Of a stretch of 64,000 nucleotides of DNA, positions 33,352-42,084 are shown one piece after another. The stretch's first letter is position 1; the number at the start of each line of letters is the position of its first letter. The position numbers were made by a program, and so were the translations under genes. A model generated the notes under the pieces. It ran no database searches. It worked only from the letters and a program-made list of their open reading frames with translations, and had not been told where the DNA came from. The stretch comes from Actinomadura citrea. Lineage in GTDB: Bacteria; Actinomycetota; Actinomycetes; Streptosporangiales; Streptosporangiaceae. The stretch is from the NCBI RefSeq assembly GCF_013409045.1, contig NZ_JACCBT010000001.1:992001-1056000 (forward strand), given 5' to 3'.

Positions 33352-34017
33352 GTGGCCCCTGAGAAACTCACGAGAGCGGCCGTGCTGGACCGGGCGCTCA
33401 AGCTCGCCGACGCCGACGGGCTCGACACCGTCACCATCCGGCGGCTCGCCCAGGAGCTCGGCGTCACCCCGATGGCCCTGTACTGGCACTTCAAGAACAA
33501 GGAACAGCTGCTCGTCGGCATGCTCGACGCGGTGTTCGGCCAGGTCACCGCTGACATCGATCCGGCCGAGCCGTGGCAGCGCCGGCTGCGGATCATGATC
33601 GAGGCGCTGACCGCGGAGTTTCGCCGGCACCCGTGGATCTCCGAGATCTCGCAGACCACGGACAAGAACGCCTCCGAGAACTTCCTGCGCGCGACCGACG
33701 TCGCCCTGGAGCTGCTGGGCGAGGCGGGGTTCCCGGTGGATCGAGGTTTCCAGATCGCCACCCACCTGCTCGGCGGGGTCGTCAACCTGATCGCGACCCA
33801 GCCGTCCGGCACCGGGAGCGGCTGCGCCGACACGGCCGGCCTCCGGCGGGACAAGCGCCTGGCGCTCGAGACCGCGGCGGCCGGCCGGTACCCCCGCCTG
33901 GAGGAGTACGCGCGGACGCTCGAACACGAACCCGACGTGGAGGCCTACTTCTCCTTCGGGCTCGACCTGCTCCTGAGCGGTGTGGAAAGGATGGCCGAAT
34001 CCGCCGGCGACCCCTGA
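33352..34017 (+). CDS. TetR-family transcriptional repressor
   Basis: A 221-residue TetR regulator with GTG start. The N-terminal helix-turn-helix is typical: [45 protein letters not shown]. The C-terminal domain is all helical and resembles the TetR C-terminal family with a ligand pocket. It is divergent from the DHA2 pump and should bind the TTGTACGGYGTA array. A nitroreductase-like gene follows 44 bases downstream on the same strand and may be co-transcribed, hinting at a combined detoxification response. Confidence 0.9.
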   Translation: MAPEKLTRAAVLDRALKLADADGLDTVTIRRLAQELGVTPMALYWHFKNKEQLLVGMLDAVFGQVTADIDPAEPWQRRLRIMIEALTAEFRRHPWISEISQTTDKNASENFLRATDVALELLGEAGFPVDRGFQIATHLLGGVVNLIATQPSGTGSGCADTAGLRRDKRLALETAAAGRYPRLEEYARTLEHEPDVEAYFSFGLDLLLSGVERMAESAGDP

Positions 34018-34061
34018 GCCGGGCGGGAATGGGAGCGGCTCGGGGGACGTTCGTCGTGGAC

Positions 34062-34490
34062 ATGTCAGACGACGTTGAGTTCAGTCCCGCCGACTGGGTG
34101 CGGGACCAGACGAAGAAGATCCTTGAAACGGGGACCACCGAGGGGATCGACATCCTCGGCTCGCCGATCGTGCTCCTGACGTTGCGCGGTGCGAAGACGG
34201 GCAAACTGCGCTACACCCCGGTGATGCGGGTGGAGCACGGCGGCAGTTACGCGGTGGTGGCGTCCAAGGGCGGCGCTCCCGAGCATCCCACCTGGTATCA
34301 CAACATCAAGGCGCACCCCGAGTTCTCGCTGCAGGACGGGACCGTCACGAAGACCTACGTCGCGCGCGAGGTCGACGGCGCCGAGCGGGCCGCATGGTGG
34401 GAGCGGGCCGTCGCGGCCTACCCGCCCTACGCCGAGTACCAGGAGAAGACCGACAGGCAGATCCCGGTGTTCGTGCTCGACCCGAAATGA
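34062..34490 (+). CDS. Deazaflavin (F420)-dependent nitroreductase-family protein
   Basis: A 142-residue protein of the F420H2-dependent nitroreductase/quinone reductase (Ddn-like) family. Segments [63 protein letters not shown] and [19 protein letters not shown] all match the family pattern. It reduces quinones or nitro compounds with F420H2 in known relatives. The start at 34062 fits the family; a GTG at 34056 with better spaced GGGGGA is an alternative. Located downstream of the TetR gene. Two hairpins follow. Confidence 0.85.
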   Translation: MSDDVEFSPADWVRDQTKKILETGTTEGIDILGSPIVLLTLRGAKTGKLRYTPVMRVEHGGSYAVVASKGGAPEHPTWYHNIKAHPEFSLQDGTVTKTYVAREVDGAERAAWWERAVAAYPPYAEYQEKTDRQIPVFVLDPK

Positions 34491-34495
34491 CGACT

Positions 34496-34534
34496 CGCCG
34501 CCGCGCGCTCCGATTGTCAGAGCGTGCGGCGGCG
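34496..34534 (+). terminator. Terminator after the nitroreductase-like gene
   Basis: A 15-base-pair stem (arms 34496-34510 and 34520-34534, one G-U pair, nine-base loop) begins six bases after the stop of the plus-strand gene. Confidence 0.75.
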
Positions 34535-34542
34535 TCTCCCTC

Positions 34543-34568
34543 GTTCCCGCCGACGGGTCGGCGGGAAC
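34543..34568 (-). terminator. Terminator after the DoxX-like gene
   Basis: An 11-base-pair perfect stem (arms 34543-34553 and 34558-34568, loop CGGG) lies 13 bases beyond the DoxX stop on the minus strand. Confidence 0.7.
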
Positions 34569-34580
34569 GGGTGCCCGATG

Positions 34581-34928
34581 TCAGGCGGCCGTTGCCAGGG
34601 CGACGGCGGCCGCGACGGGCACCAGGTAGAGCAGCGGGTACGGGATGTGGGAGAAGGAGCGGGCCCGGACGATGGTGACGACCGCGCCGAGGAAGTAGAG
34701 CACGAGGGCGATGCCGGCGGCGAGGCCGATCACCGGGACGGCCAGGCCGATCAGCAGGCCGACCGCGCCCGCGGCCTTGGCCGCACCGAGCGGGGTCCAC
34801 CACGAGCGGGGGACGCCGTACTCGGTCAGCGGCTCCACGACCCACGAGGCGCGGGTGAGGAGTGAGTAGGCCGAGAAGCCGACCCAGGCGGCGGCCAGGA
34901 CCGTGACGATGACGTGGGCTGTGGACAT
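34581..34928 (-). CDS. DoxX-like small membrane protein
   Basis: A 115-residue four-helix membrane protein. The hydrophobic pattern and segments VIVTVLAAAWVGFSAYSLL, PLGAAKAAGAVGLLIGLAVPVIGLAAGIALVLYF and PYPLLYLVPVAAAVALATAA match the DoxX-like family. The ATG at 34928 follows GGAGCG. It lies 179 bases downstream of the ECF41-like sigma gene on the same strand; DoxX genes are often associated with such sigma factors. Between them is a CRP-like palindrome. Members of the family may participate in redox homeostasis. No direct evidence here. Confidence 0.82.
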   Translation of the reverse strand: MSTAHVIVTVLAAAWVGFSAYSLLTRASWVVEPLTEYGVPRSWWTPLGAAKAAGAVGLLIGLAVPVIGLAAGIALVLYFLGAVVTIVRARSFSHIPYPLLYLVPVAAAVALATAA

Positions 34929-35028
34929 GGGTGTCGCTCCTACTGTGGTGCCGGGGCCGCGGGGCCCGGCGGGAGGGTCGGTCACTGCCCTGACACGGCG
35001 CACGAGACGGATGTGACGGCCAGGTCTG

Positions 35029-35044
35029 TGTGACGCGCGTCACG
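35029..35044. promoter_or_regulatory. CRP-type palindrome TGTGAN6TCAC
   Basis: TGTGACGCGCGTCACG contains a perfect 14-base palindrome (35030-35043) and matches the Crp consensus TGTGA-N6-TCACA in nine of ten half-site positions. It lies about 100 bases upstream of the DoxX start. A Crp/Fnr-family regulator of the organism could bind it. Confidence 0.55.
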
Positions 35045-35107
35045 ACCACAGGAAGCGTTCGCCCGGGCGGCGGAACGGGGGTCCGCCGCCCGGGCTCCCG
35101 GCAGGCG

Positions 35108-35995
35108 TCAGTCGAGGACGCCCAGGTCGACCCGGTCGAGCCGGTCGGGTTCGGCGATGACGTCGATCGCGGTGATGAGGCCGTCCACGATGGTGAAGGC
35201 CAGCACCACGCGCAGGCGGCCGCCTGGGGCCATCGCCAGGCCCACCGCCCCGTCGATGAGGGCGGTGCCGGTGAACCGGGCCCGCTGGACGGCGGCCATC
35301 GCGCCCCTGGCCACGGGTTCGGCTCCGGAGACCGTGACGGGCTCGGGAGTGGGGATGACGGCCTTGTCGGCGCGGAGCACCACATCGGGGTGGAGCAGGG
35401 TGACCAGCCCCTCGAAGTCTCCGCTCCGGGTGGCCGCCAGGAACGCCTCGACGATCCGGCGCTGCCGGTCCAGATCCGCGCCGGGCGCCGGGGCGCCCCG
35501 GACCCGGCGGCGCGCGCGGCTGGCCAGCTGCCGCGTCGCGTCCGTCGAGCGGTCCAGCATGGCGGCGATCTGCTCGAACGGCACCGCGAACATGTCGTGC
35601 AGGACGAACGCGAGCCGTTCGGCGGGTGTCAGAGTGTCCAGCACCACCAGCAGCGCGACCCCGACCGAGTCGGCCATGACCGCTTCCTGCTCGGGGCCCG
35701 CGACCGAGGCGGAATCCGGCACCGGCTCGGCCCCCTGGACGTCCAGTGGCTCCTCCCTGCGGTGCTCACGGGAGCGCAGCATGTTCAGGCACACCCGCGC
35801 CACCACCGTGGTGAGCCACCCCGCGAGGTTCTGCACTTCACTGGTATCGGCCCGGCTGGCGCGCAGCCAGGCGTCCTGCAGCGCGTCATCGGCCTCGCTC
35901 AGCGAGCCGAGCATCCGGTAGGCCACTGAGCGCAGATGCGGCCGGTGTTCGGCGAACCGGTCGGCCAGCCAGTCGTTACCGTTCATCCGTCCCAT
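35108..35995 (-). CDS. ECF41-type sigma factor with SnoaL-like C-terminal domain
   Basis: A 295-residue sigma-70-family protein. Region 2 (HRPHLRSVAYRMLGSLSEADDALQDAWLR) and region 4 (RLAFVLHDMFAVPFEQIAAMLDRSTDATRQLASRAR) are intact. The C-terminal ~110 residues are a SnoaL-like domain (RIVEAFLAATRSGDFEGLVTLLHPDVVLRAD), the hallmark of ECF41, which in that group replaces an anti-sigma factor and tunes activity. ECF41 factors usually regulate a nearby oxidoreductase-type gene; here DoxX is the closest candidate. I could not find an exact ECF41 promoter. An alternative start is the ATG at 35986. Confidence 0.88.
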   Translation of the reverse strand: MGRMNGNDWLADRFAEHRPHLRSVAYRMLGSLSEADDALQDAWLRASRADTSEVQNLAGWLTTVVARVCLNMLRSREHRREEPLDVQGAEPVPDSASVAGPEQEAVMADSVGVALLVVLDTLTPAERLAFVLHDMFAVPFEQIAAMLDRSTDATRQLASRARRRVRGAPAPGADLDRQRRIVEAFLAATRSGDFEGLVTLLHPDVVLRADKAVIPTPEPVTVSGAEPVARGAMAAVQRARFTGTALIDGAVGLAMAPGGRLRVVLAFTIVDGLITAIDVIAEPDRLDRVDLGVLD

Positions 35996-36149
35996 TATCC
36001 GGCCCGTAGGAGCCGGAACAGCAGGTCAACCGACGCAGACCACATCATCACGGACTGACCCAGCCGGGCGCCGCCGGCCCGCAGGGCAGGTTCGACGCGG
36101 GTCCCTACGGCCCGGACCCCTACATGACGCTCGGGCGGGACGCCGGCCA

Positions 36150-36472
36150 GGTCGTCGGCGGCCCACACCCGTCGCGCTGGCCGACCCCGCGCTGCCGCCG
36201 TCCTGATCTTCCCCGCGCCCCGCCGCGACCTTGCCCGCGGCCCGGACGGCGCACTGCCCGACCTGCTCGGCTCCACCAGGGCCAGGCTCCCGCGCTGCAT
36301 CGCCGCCGCCTGCACCACCAGCGAACTCGCCCGCCGGACCGGCACCTCCATGTCGACCGCCAGCGCACACGCCCAGGTGCTGCACCGCGCCGGGCTGATC
36401 ACCGGCAGCCGGCACGGCAACAAGGTCATCCATCAGATCACCCGCCTCGGCGGCGAACTGAGCCGCCGCTAG
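36150..36472 (+). pseudogene. Frameshifted winged-helix (ArsR-like) regulator remnant
   Basis: The C-terminal part reads VLIFPAPRRDLARGPDGALP then TTSELARRTGTSMSTASAHAQVLHRAGLITGSRHGNKVIHQ, which is the winged helix of DUF5937/ArsR-type regulators, ending at 36472. Immediately upstream in another frame is VALADPALPPS, then a stop. In homologues these join as VALADPALPPVLIFP, so one base is missing near 36200. Sequence before 36150 shows no family-like N-terminus. The gene is probably inactive. A sequencing error cannot be excluded. Confidence 0.6.
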
Positions 36473-36558
36473 TCGTCCTCGGTCATGATCTTGGTGCCGG
36501 TCGGGGTGACGGGGTGGCCTGCCGCCGAGGGATTGCGTGCGCCGCCTCGGGGGAATGG

Positions 36559-36592
36559 TGTGACGGCCGTGTGACCTGTCGCGCCGTACGCT
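36559..36592 (+). promoter_or_regulatory. Tandem TGTGAC repeats and promoter of the efflux operon
   Basis: TGTGAC occurs at 36559-36564 and 36570-36575, an 11-base period typical of OmpR-family operator tandem sites. TACGCT at 36587-36592 is a possible -10, 12 bases after the second copy. Autoregulation by the response regulator at 36635 is therefore plausible. Confidence 0.5.
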
Positions 36593-36634
36593 GGCGTTCT
36601 GGATCGGGGGCGGACGCAGGCTGTCGGGAGAGTG

Positions 36635-37288
36635 ATGAGGGTCCTGGTGGTCGAGGATCAGGTGCGGCTCGCCGATTCGGTGGCGCGGGTTCTGCGACGC
36701 GAGGGCATGGCCGTCGACGTGGCGTACGACGGGACGGCGGCGCTCGATCTGACCGGCGAGGTCGACTATGACGTCGTGGTCCTCGACCGGGATCTGCCGG
36801 GTGCGCCCGGCGACGAGGTGTGCCGTCGGCTGAGGCGGGAACCGACGCGCACGCGGGTGCTCATGTTGACCGCGGCCGGGACCCTCGCCGACCGGGTGCA
36901 GGGTCTCACCATCGGCGCGGACGACTACCTGCCGAAGCCGTTCGCCTATCCGGAGCTGGTGGCGCGCATCCGGGCGCTCGGCCGGCGTTCCCAACCCGCC
37001 GTGCCGCCGGTGCTGGTGCGCGGTGACCTGGCATTGGACCCGGCCCAGCGGGTCGTCACGCGGGCTGGGACGCGGCTGGTGCTCAACCCCAAGGAGCTGG
37101 CCGTCCTGGAATACCTGCTCGCCGCGCAGGGCCGGGTGGTCTCCGCCGAGGAGCTCCTGGAACGGGTCTGGGACCGGGCCACCGATCCGTTCACGACGAC
37201 GGTGAAGGCCACCATGAACCGGCTCCGGTCGAAGCTCGGTGAGCCGCCCGTGATCGAGACCGTTCCCCGGACCGGGTACCGGATCTGA
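36635..37288 (+). CDS. OmpR-family response regulator
   Basis: A 217-residue two-domain response regulator. The receiver has the acidic pocket (VVEDQ), the phospho-acceptor Asp51 (VVLDRDLPG) and the PKPF lysine near residue 104. The C-terminal winged helix (LVLNPKELAVLEYLLAAQGRVVSAEELLERVWD...TTVKATMNRLRSKLG) is OmpR/PhoB type. I use the ATG at 36635; a GTG three bases upstream is in frame. It is the first gene of a six-gene operon with a histidine kinase, lipoprotein, adaptor and ABC transporter, so it probably activates efflux in response to an envelope signal. Confidence 0.9.
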   Translation: MRVLVVEDQVRLADSVARVLRREGMAVDVAYDGTAALDLTGEVDYDVVVLDRDLPGAPGDEVCRRLRREPTRTRVLMLTAAGTLADRVQGLTIGADDYLPKPFAYPELVARIRALGRRSQPAVPPVLVRGDLALDPAQRVVTRAGTRLVLNPKELAVLEYLLAAQGRVVSAEELLERVWDRATDPFTTTVKATMNRLRSKLGEPPVIETVPRTGYRI

Positions 37289-37307
37289 GCCGAAGAGGGG
37301 AATTCCC

Positions 37308-38549
37308 GTGGGCCTGCTGTCCCAGATCTCCGGCATGCGAGTCCGGCTGCGGCTCACCCTTGTGTACGGCGTGCTCTTCCTGCTCTCCGGCGCCGTCCTG
37401 CTGGCCATCACCTATCTCCTGGTGGCGCACAGCAGGACGAACGTCGCGATGTCGACGCACAGCACGTCGCGGTTCGGTGGGCAGCAGAGCGTCAGCGTCT
37501 TCCTGGGGAAGACCTTGCCCGCGGACGTCCGGATGCCCGAGGCGGAGCGTCGCATCACGGAGGCGGTCCAGGAGCAGGCCGTCCAGCAGCAGGAGGCGAT
37601 CATGCACCAGCTGCTCGTGCAGTCCTGCGTGGCGCTCGCCCTCATGTCGATCATTGCGGCCGCGCTCGGCTGGCTGGTGGCCGGGCGGGTGCTGCGGCCG
37701 CTGCAGACCATGACCGACAGCATCCAATCCATCTCGGCGCGAAACCTGCACGAGCGGCTGGCCGTCGCCGGACCGCGCGATGAGCTCAAGAATCTCGCGG
37801 ACACCGTCGACGGTCTGCTCGGCCGGTTGGACGCCGCGCTCGACTCGCACAAGAGATTCGTCGCCAACGCCGCGCACGAGTTGCGCACTCCGCTGACGCT
37901 GGAGCATGCCCTGCTGGAAGAGGCCGTCATCGACCCGGACACGACGGTGGAGTCGTTCCGGGCGCAGTTCGAGGAACTGATGGTCGTCAACGAGCAGCAG
38001 GCCCGGCTCCTGGAGTCGCTGCTCGTGCTCGCGACCAGCGAGCGCGGTTTGGACCGTCCGGAGAACGTCGACCTGTCCGGGCTGACCGGCGACGTGCTGC
38101 GGGCCGCCGAGCCGGAGGCGCGACGACGGGACCTGGTCGTCGCGGCGGAGGTCCGGCCCGTGCGGGTCACCGGCGATCCCATCCTCGTCGAGCGTCTGGT
38201 GGCCAATCTGGTCGACAACGCGATGAGTTACAACGTCCCCGGCGGGCGGGTGGACGTGGCGACGGGCACGGAGGGCGCGCGCTCCTTCCTGTCGGTGACC
38301 AACACCGGGCCGCCCGTCCCGGCGGAGATGGTGGACCGGCTGCTCAGCCCGTTCCAGCGGCTCGACCGAACGGCCGACGACGGTCACCACGGCCTCGGGT
38401 TGTCCATCGTCCAGTCGATCGCCGCGGTCCACTCGGCGGACCTTACCGTGCGTGCCCGGCCGGACGGCGGTCTCGCGATCAGGGTGCTCTTTCCGGCTGA
38501 AGAAATGCCGAGCAAGAGCGGTCAGACGATTTCTGTGCCCGTCGTGTGA
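37308..38549 (+). CDS. Two-TM sensor histidine kinase
   Basis: A 413-residue membrane kinase. Helix 1 (LTLVYGVLFLLSGAVLLAITYLL) and helix 2 (CVALALMSIIAAALGWLVAG) flank a periplasmic segment of about 65 residues. HAMP follows (RVLRPLQTMTDSIQSISARNLHERL), then the H box FVANAAHELRTPLTLEHALL and the ATPase part with VANLVDNAMSYN and HHGLGLSIVQ. The DxGxG box is unusual (VTNTGPPVPAE), but the rest is standard. It starts with GTG 19 bases after the response regulator. The partner regulator is adjacent. Confidence 0.9.
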   Translation: MGLLSQISGMRVRLRLTLVYGVLFLLSGAVLLAITYLLVAHSRTNVAMSTHSTSRFGGQQSVSVFLGKTLPADVRMPEAERRITEAVQEQAVQQQEAIMHQLLVQSCVALALMSIIAAALGWLVAGRVLRPLQTMTDSIQSISARNLHERLAVAGPRDELKNLADTVDGLLGRLDAALDSHKRFVANAAHELRTPLTLEHALLEEAVIDPDTTVESFRAQFEELMVVNEQQARLLESLLVLATSERGLDRPENVDLSGLTGDVLRAAEPEARRRDLVVAAEVRPVRVTGDPILVERLVANLVDNAMSYNVPGGRVDVATGTEGARSFLSVTNTGPPVPAEMVDRLLSPFQRLDRTADDGHHGLGLSIVQSIAAVHSADLTVRARPDGGLAIRVLFPAEEMPSKSGQTISVPVV

Positions 38550-38573
38550 CCGGTCGAAGCGTAGAAATGACGC

Positions 38574-39113
38574 ATGTCGATGAAAACGATGCTGCGGACC
38601 ATTTCTGCGATCGCTCTGGTGCTCACCGTGGGAACGGCGGGCTGCGCCGGTCATGACGACCCGAAGGTGGCGACCGCCGGCTCCGGCGCGCCCAAGGCCG
38701 GCGAGGGCGCGACGGCCGGTGGCCCTGACTCCGAACTGAAGTACTCGCAGTGCATGCGCGAGCAGGGTCTCCCGTGGTTCCCCGACCCGGGGCCCGACGG
38801 AAGCTTGGGGGTACGCGTCCCCAGCGGCACCGACGAGAACAAACTCGCCAAGGCGCAGGAGGCGTGCAAGGCGTACGCTCCCGGCGCGAACCAGAATGGC
38901 AAGATCAGCGCGGACGACCTCAACAAGATTCGGCGGATGTCGCAGTGCATTCGGGACCGCGGATTTCCGAAGTACCCCGACCCCGACCCGAAGGGCGGCA
39001 TACGGGTCGACCAGAGAACGCTCGGTGTGGAGCCCGGCGACCCGGCATTCCAGAAGGCGATGAAGGAATGCCGGAAGTACCTGCCGCCGCGGAAGGGCGA
39101 GGGCGCCGCCTGA
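38574..39113 (+). CDS. Lipoprotein with two tandem Cys-x-Pro-Asp-Pro modules
   Basis: A 179-residue lipoprotein. The signal ends in VGTAGC (lipobox, Cys24). The mature part contains two similar modules: SQCMREQGLPWFPDPGPDG followed by AQEACKAYAPG, and SQCIRDRGFPKYPDPDPKGG followed by KAMKECRKYLPP. Each has two cysteines, suggesting a disulfide per module. It stands between the histidine kinase and the adaptor, and its stop overlaps the adaptor start by one base. Lipoproteins of this kind often co-occur with MacB-like exporters in actinomycetes; a role in ligand capture or sensing is inference. Confidence 0.75.
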   Translation: MSMKTMLRTISAIALVLTVGTAGCAGHDDPKVATAGSGAPKAGEGATAGGPDSELKYSQCMREQGLPWFPDPGPDGSLGVRVPSGTDENKLAKAQEACKAYAPGANQNGKISADDLNKIRRMSQCIRDRGFPKYPDPDPKGGIRVDQRTLGVEPGDPAFQKAMKECRKYLPPRKGEGAA

Positions 39114-40165
39114 TGGATGCACGACGCACTGCGGGCGTGGCCGCCGGCGTGCTCGCGGTCGGCGCCGTGGCCGCCGCGATCACGGCCTTCAACCTGGCGG
39201 GCGCCGAGGACGGCCCCACGCCCGTCGACAGGACGCCGGTGTCCACCGCCGACATCACCCGGCAGACGCTGATCGACCGGGAGAACCACGACGGCACGCT
39301 CGGCCACGGCGACGCCACAACGGTCTCCTCACGCGGCAGGGGCACCGTGACCGGGTTGCCCGCCGAAGGTGCGACGGTCACCCGCGGAAAGGCGATCTTC
39401 CACCTCGACGACAGGCCGGTCACCCTGCTTTATGGCCCGCTCCCCGCCTATCGCAGGCTCTCAACGGGCGTCAAGGGCGCGGACGTCGAGCAGTTCGAGC
39501 GGAACCTCCGGGCGCTCGGCTACCGGGGCTTCACCGTCGACACCACCTTCGGCTCCTCGACCGCTGCCGCGGTCAGGGACTGGCAGGAGGACCTTGACCT
39601 CACCGAGACGGGCTCGGTCGATCCCGGCCAGATCGTGTACGCCGCCGGCGCGGTGCGTGTGGACGCACTGAGTACGCAGGTGGGGGCCATGGTCGGGCCC
39701 GGCACCGCCGTGGAGAGGGTCACCGGCACCTCTCCGCTGGCCACGGTCGGGCTCGACACGAATTCGGGTCGGCTCGCCAAGCGGGGTACCGGGGTGCGGG
39801 TCACGCTCCCCGACGGGAAGGTCGCCCCAGGCAAGATCATCAAGGCCGTCGCGGTCGTGAGCCCAGGCGAGAACGGTGAGGCGGACACCACGAAGATCCA
39901 GGTGACGATCCGTTTCACGTCGGTGGTCAGGAGCATGGGCACGGCCGCCGTCACCGTCGCCTTCACCGCGGGTGAGCGGCCGAACGTCCTGGCCGTTCCG
40001 GTGGCCGCGCTGCTAGCGCTCGCCGAGGGCGGCTACGGGGTGCAGATCGTCGACGCAGGCGCGACGCGGATCGTGGCGGTGGAGACCGGGCTCTTCGCCG
40101 ACGGCAGGGTGGAGATCACGGGGAACGGGCTGCGGGCCGGCATGAAGGTGGCGATGCCGTCGTGA
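39113..40165 (+). CDS. Efflux adaptor with peptidoglycan-binding domain
   Basis: A 350-residue protein with an N-terminal membrane anchor (AAGVLAVGAVAAAITAFNLAG). Next is a lipoyl/beta-barrel-like region (GTVTGLPAEGATVTRGKAIFHLDDRPV), then a peptidoglycan-binding PG_binding_1 type domain (GADVEQFERNLRALGYRGFTVDTTFGSSTAAAVRDWQ) and a C-terminal barrel (VRVTLPDGKVAPGKI ... AVPVAALLAL). This is the actinomycete adaptor variant of MacA/HlyD proteins. Start ATG overlaps the lipoprotein stop by one base and the end overlaps the ATPase gene. It links the ABC transporter with the cell wall. Confidence 0.8.
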   Translation: MDARRTAGVAAGVLAVGAVAAAITAFNLAGAEDGPTPVDRTPVSTADITRQTLIDRENHDGTLGHGDATTVSSRGRGTVTGLPAEGATVTRGKAIFHLDDRPVTLLYGPLPAYRRLSTGVKGADVEQFERNLRALGYRGFTVDTTFGSSTAAAVRDWQEDLDLTETGSVDPGQIVYAAGAVRVDALSTQVGAMVGPGTAVERVTGTSPLATVGLDTNSGRLAKRGTGVRVTLPDGKVAPGKIIKAVAVVSPGENGEADTTKIQVTIRFTSVVRSMGTAAVTVAFTAGERPNVLAVPVAALLALAEGGYGVQIVDAGATRIVAVETGLFADGRVEITGNGLRAGMKVAMPS

Positions 40166-40866
40166 ATCCCCCCGAAAGCGCCGCGACCACCCCGGACGCC
40201 TCCGCCGGCCGCCCGGTGATCGAGCTCGCCGGCGTCACCAAGACCTACCCGGGCGGGGTCTTCGCACTGCGCTCGGTCGACCTGGTCGTCGACTACGGCG
40301 AGTTGCTGGCGATCGTCGGGCCGTCGGGGTCCGGCAAGTCCACGATGCTGAACCTGATCGGCACGCTGGACCGGGCGTCGCGGGGCACCGTGCGGATCGA
40401 CGGCCACGACGTGGCGTCGCTGCCCGATCGGCAGCTGTCCGCGCTGCGCGCCCGGCGTATCGGCTTCGTCTTCCAGCAGTTCCACCTCGCGCCGGGGCGG
40501 GACGCGTTGGGCAACGTCGCCGACGGCCTGCTCTACACCGGCGTCGGCAGACCGGAACGCGAGCGGAGCGCCGAGGCCGCGCTGGTGCGGGTCGGCCTGG
40601 GCGACCGGCTCACCCACCGGCCCCACCAGCTCTCCGGCGGCGAGCGCCAGCGCGTGGCCATCGCCCGCGCGGTCGCGGGCGACCCGCCGCTGCTGCTCGC
40701 GGACGAGCCGACGGGAAACCTCGACTCGGTCTCCGGAGCCGGGGTGGTGGCATTGCTGCGCGAGCTGAACGAGGCGGGTACGACGATCTTGGTCATCACG
40801 CACGACCGCGAGGTCGCCGGCGGCCTGCCGCGGCAGGTGCCGATGCGCGACGGGCGGGTGATCTGA
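40162..40866 (+). CDS. ABC transporter ATP-binding protein (MacB/LolD-like)
   Basis: A 234-residue ATPase. Walker A is GPSGSGKST (about residue 51), the Q-loop is FVFQQFHLAP, the signature is LSGGERQRVA and Walker B is LLLADEPTGNLDS followed by ITHDREV. This is the MacB/LolD group. The GTG start overlaps the adaptor stop by four bases. It would power the FtsX-type permease encoded next to export a substrate, probably an antibiotic or lipid-like compound. Confidence 0.93.
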   Translation: MNPPESAATTPDASAGRPVIELAGVTKTYPGGVFALRSVDLVVDYGELLAIVGPSGSGKSTMLNLIGTLDRASRGTVRIDGHDVASLPDRQLSALRARRIGFVFQQFHLAPGRDALGNVADGLLYTGVGRPERERSAEAALVRVGLGDRLTHRPHQLSGGERQRVAIARAVAGDPPLLLADEPTGNLDSVSGAGVVALLRELNEAGTTILVITHDREVAGGLPRQVPMRDGRVI

Positions 40867-40867
40867 G

Positions 40868-42049
40868 ATGTCGCCGCGGCCCGCGCGGCTGCACCCGTCG
40901 GACCTGGCCCGGCTCGGCGGATACGGCCTGCGCTCGCGCCCGCTGCGTGCGGTGCTGTCGGCGCTGGGCATCGCGATCGGCATCGCGGCGATGACCGCGG
41001 TGGTCGGCATCTCCGCCTCCAGCGGCGCCGATCTGGACCGGCGACTCGCGGAGCTCGGCACCGACATGCTGACCGTGTCGCCCGGCAACACGATGCTCGG
41101 CGAGCAGGCCACGCTGCCCGACGAGTCGGTTGCGATGATCAAACGGATCGGCCCGGTGCGGTCGGCCACCACGACCGGCGTGCTCAGTGAGACCTACGTC
41201 TACCGCACCGACCGGGTCCCGGCGGCGCAGTCCAGCGGCCTGTCCGTGCTCGCGGCCAGGCTCGACCTGCTCACGACGGTCGGCGCCGCACTCGACCACG
41301 GTTCCTGGCTCAACGCGGCGACCGACCGGTATCCGGCGGTGGTGCTCGGTGCGACGGCGGCCGAGCGGCTCGGGAACGTGCCCGCCGTCTACATCGGCGG
41401 CCGGTGGTGGGTCGTGGTCGGGGTGCTGCGGAAGGCGCCGCTCGCACCGGAACTCGACTCGGCGGTACTCATGGGCTGGCCCGCGGCCACGACGTACCTG
41501 GGCTTCAACGGGCACCCGACGACGGTCTACACGCGGTCGGTGGAATCGCAGGTGGAGGCGGTGCGTGCGGTGCTCGCACCTACGGCCAATCCGTCGGCGC
41601 CGAACGAGGTACAGGTGTCGAAGCCGTCCGACGCGCTTGCCGCGCGCCGCGCCACCAACGCGACCTTCACCGCACTGCTGATCGGATTGGGCGCGGTCGC
41701 GCTGCTCGTGGGCGGGATCGGCGTCGCCAACACGATGGTGATCTCGGTGCTGGAAAGACGCACGGAGATCGGCCTGCGCAGATCGCTGGGCGCCACGAAG
41801 GGCCAGGTCCGTACGCAGTTCCTCGCAGAGTCGCTACTCCTGTCGCTGCTCGGCGGCGCGGGCGGAGCGCTGCTCGGCTATCTGGTGACCGGGACCTACG
41901 CCACGGCGCGGACGTGGCCCACGGTCATGCCGCTGTGGGTCCTCGCCGGCGGCATCGGCGCGACCGTGCTGATCGGTGCGATCGCGGGCCTGTACCCGGC
42001 GATCCGCGCAGCCCGCCTGGCACCCACGGAGGCCTTGGCGGTGACCTGA
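40868..42049 (+). CDS. MacB/FtsX-type ABC transporter permease
   Basis: A 393-residue permease with a transmembrane helix near residue 40, a large extracytoplasmic MacB_PCD-like region, and three helices in the C-terminal FtsX domain (GLGAVALLVGGIGVANTMVISVLERRTEIGLRRSLGATKGQV and following). The ERRTEIGLRRSLGATK motif is a clear FtsX signature. It begins one base after the ATPase stop. Together with the adaptor and lipoprotein it forms a MacAB-like mechanotransmission exporter regulated by the upstream two-component system. Confidence 0.92.
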   Translation: MSPRPARLHPSDLARLGGYGLRSRPLRAVLSALGIAIGIAAMTAVVGISASSGADLDRRLAELGTDMLTVSPGNTMLGEQATLPDESVAMIKRIGPVRSATTTGVLSETYVYRTDRVPAAQSSGLSVLAARLDLLTTVGAALDHGSWLNAATDRYPAVVLGATAAERLGNVPAVYIGGRWWVVVGVLRKAPLAPELDSAVLMGWPAATTYLGFNGHPTTVYTRSVESQVEAVRAVLAPTANPSAPNEVQVSKPSDALAARRATNATFTALLIGLGAVALLVGGIGVANTMVISVLERRTEIGLRRSLGATKGQVRTQFLAESLLLSLLGGAGGALLGYLVTGTYATARTWPTVMPLWVLAGGIGATVLIGAIAGLYPAIRAARLAPTEALAVT

Positions 42050-42084
42050 CACGCTGTTTCGGAGTGGCCGGAGCCGCCGGCGGT

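Noticed and set aside
34990..35040. ECF41 promoter (TGTCACA-N16-CGTC) in front of doxX
   Set aside because: GTCACA and CGTC words occur but spacings are 14 and 19 bases, not the expected 16, and the -35 word is imperfect.
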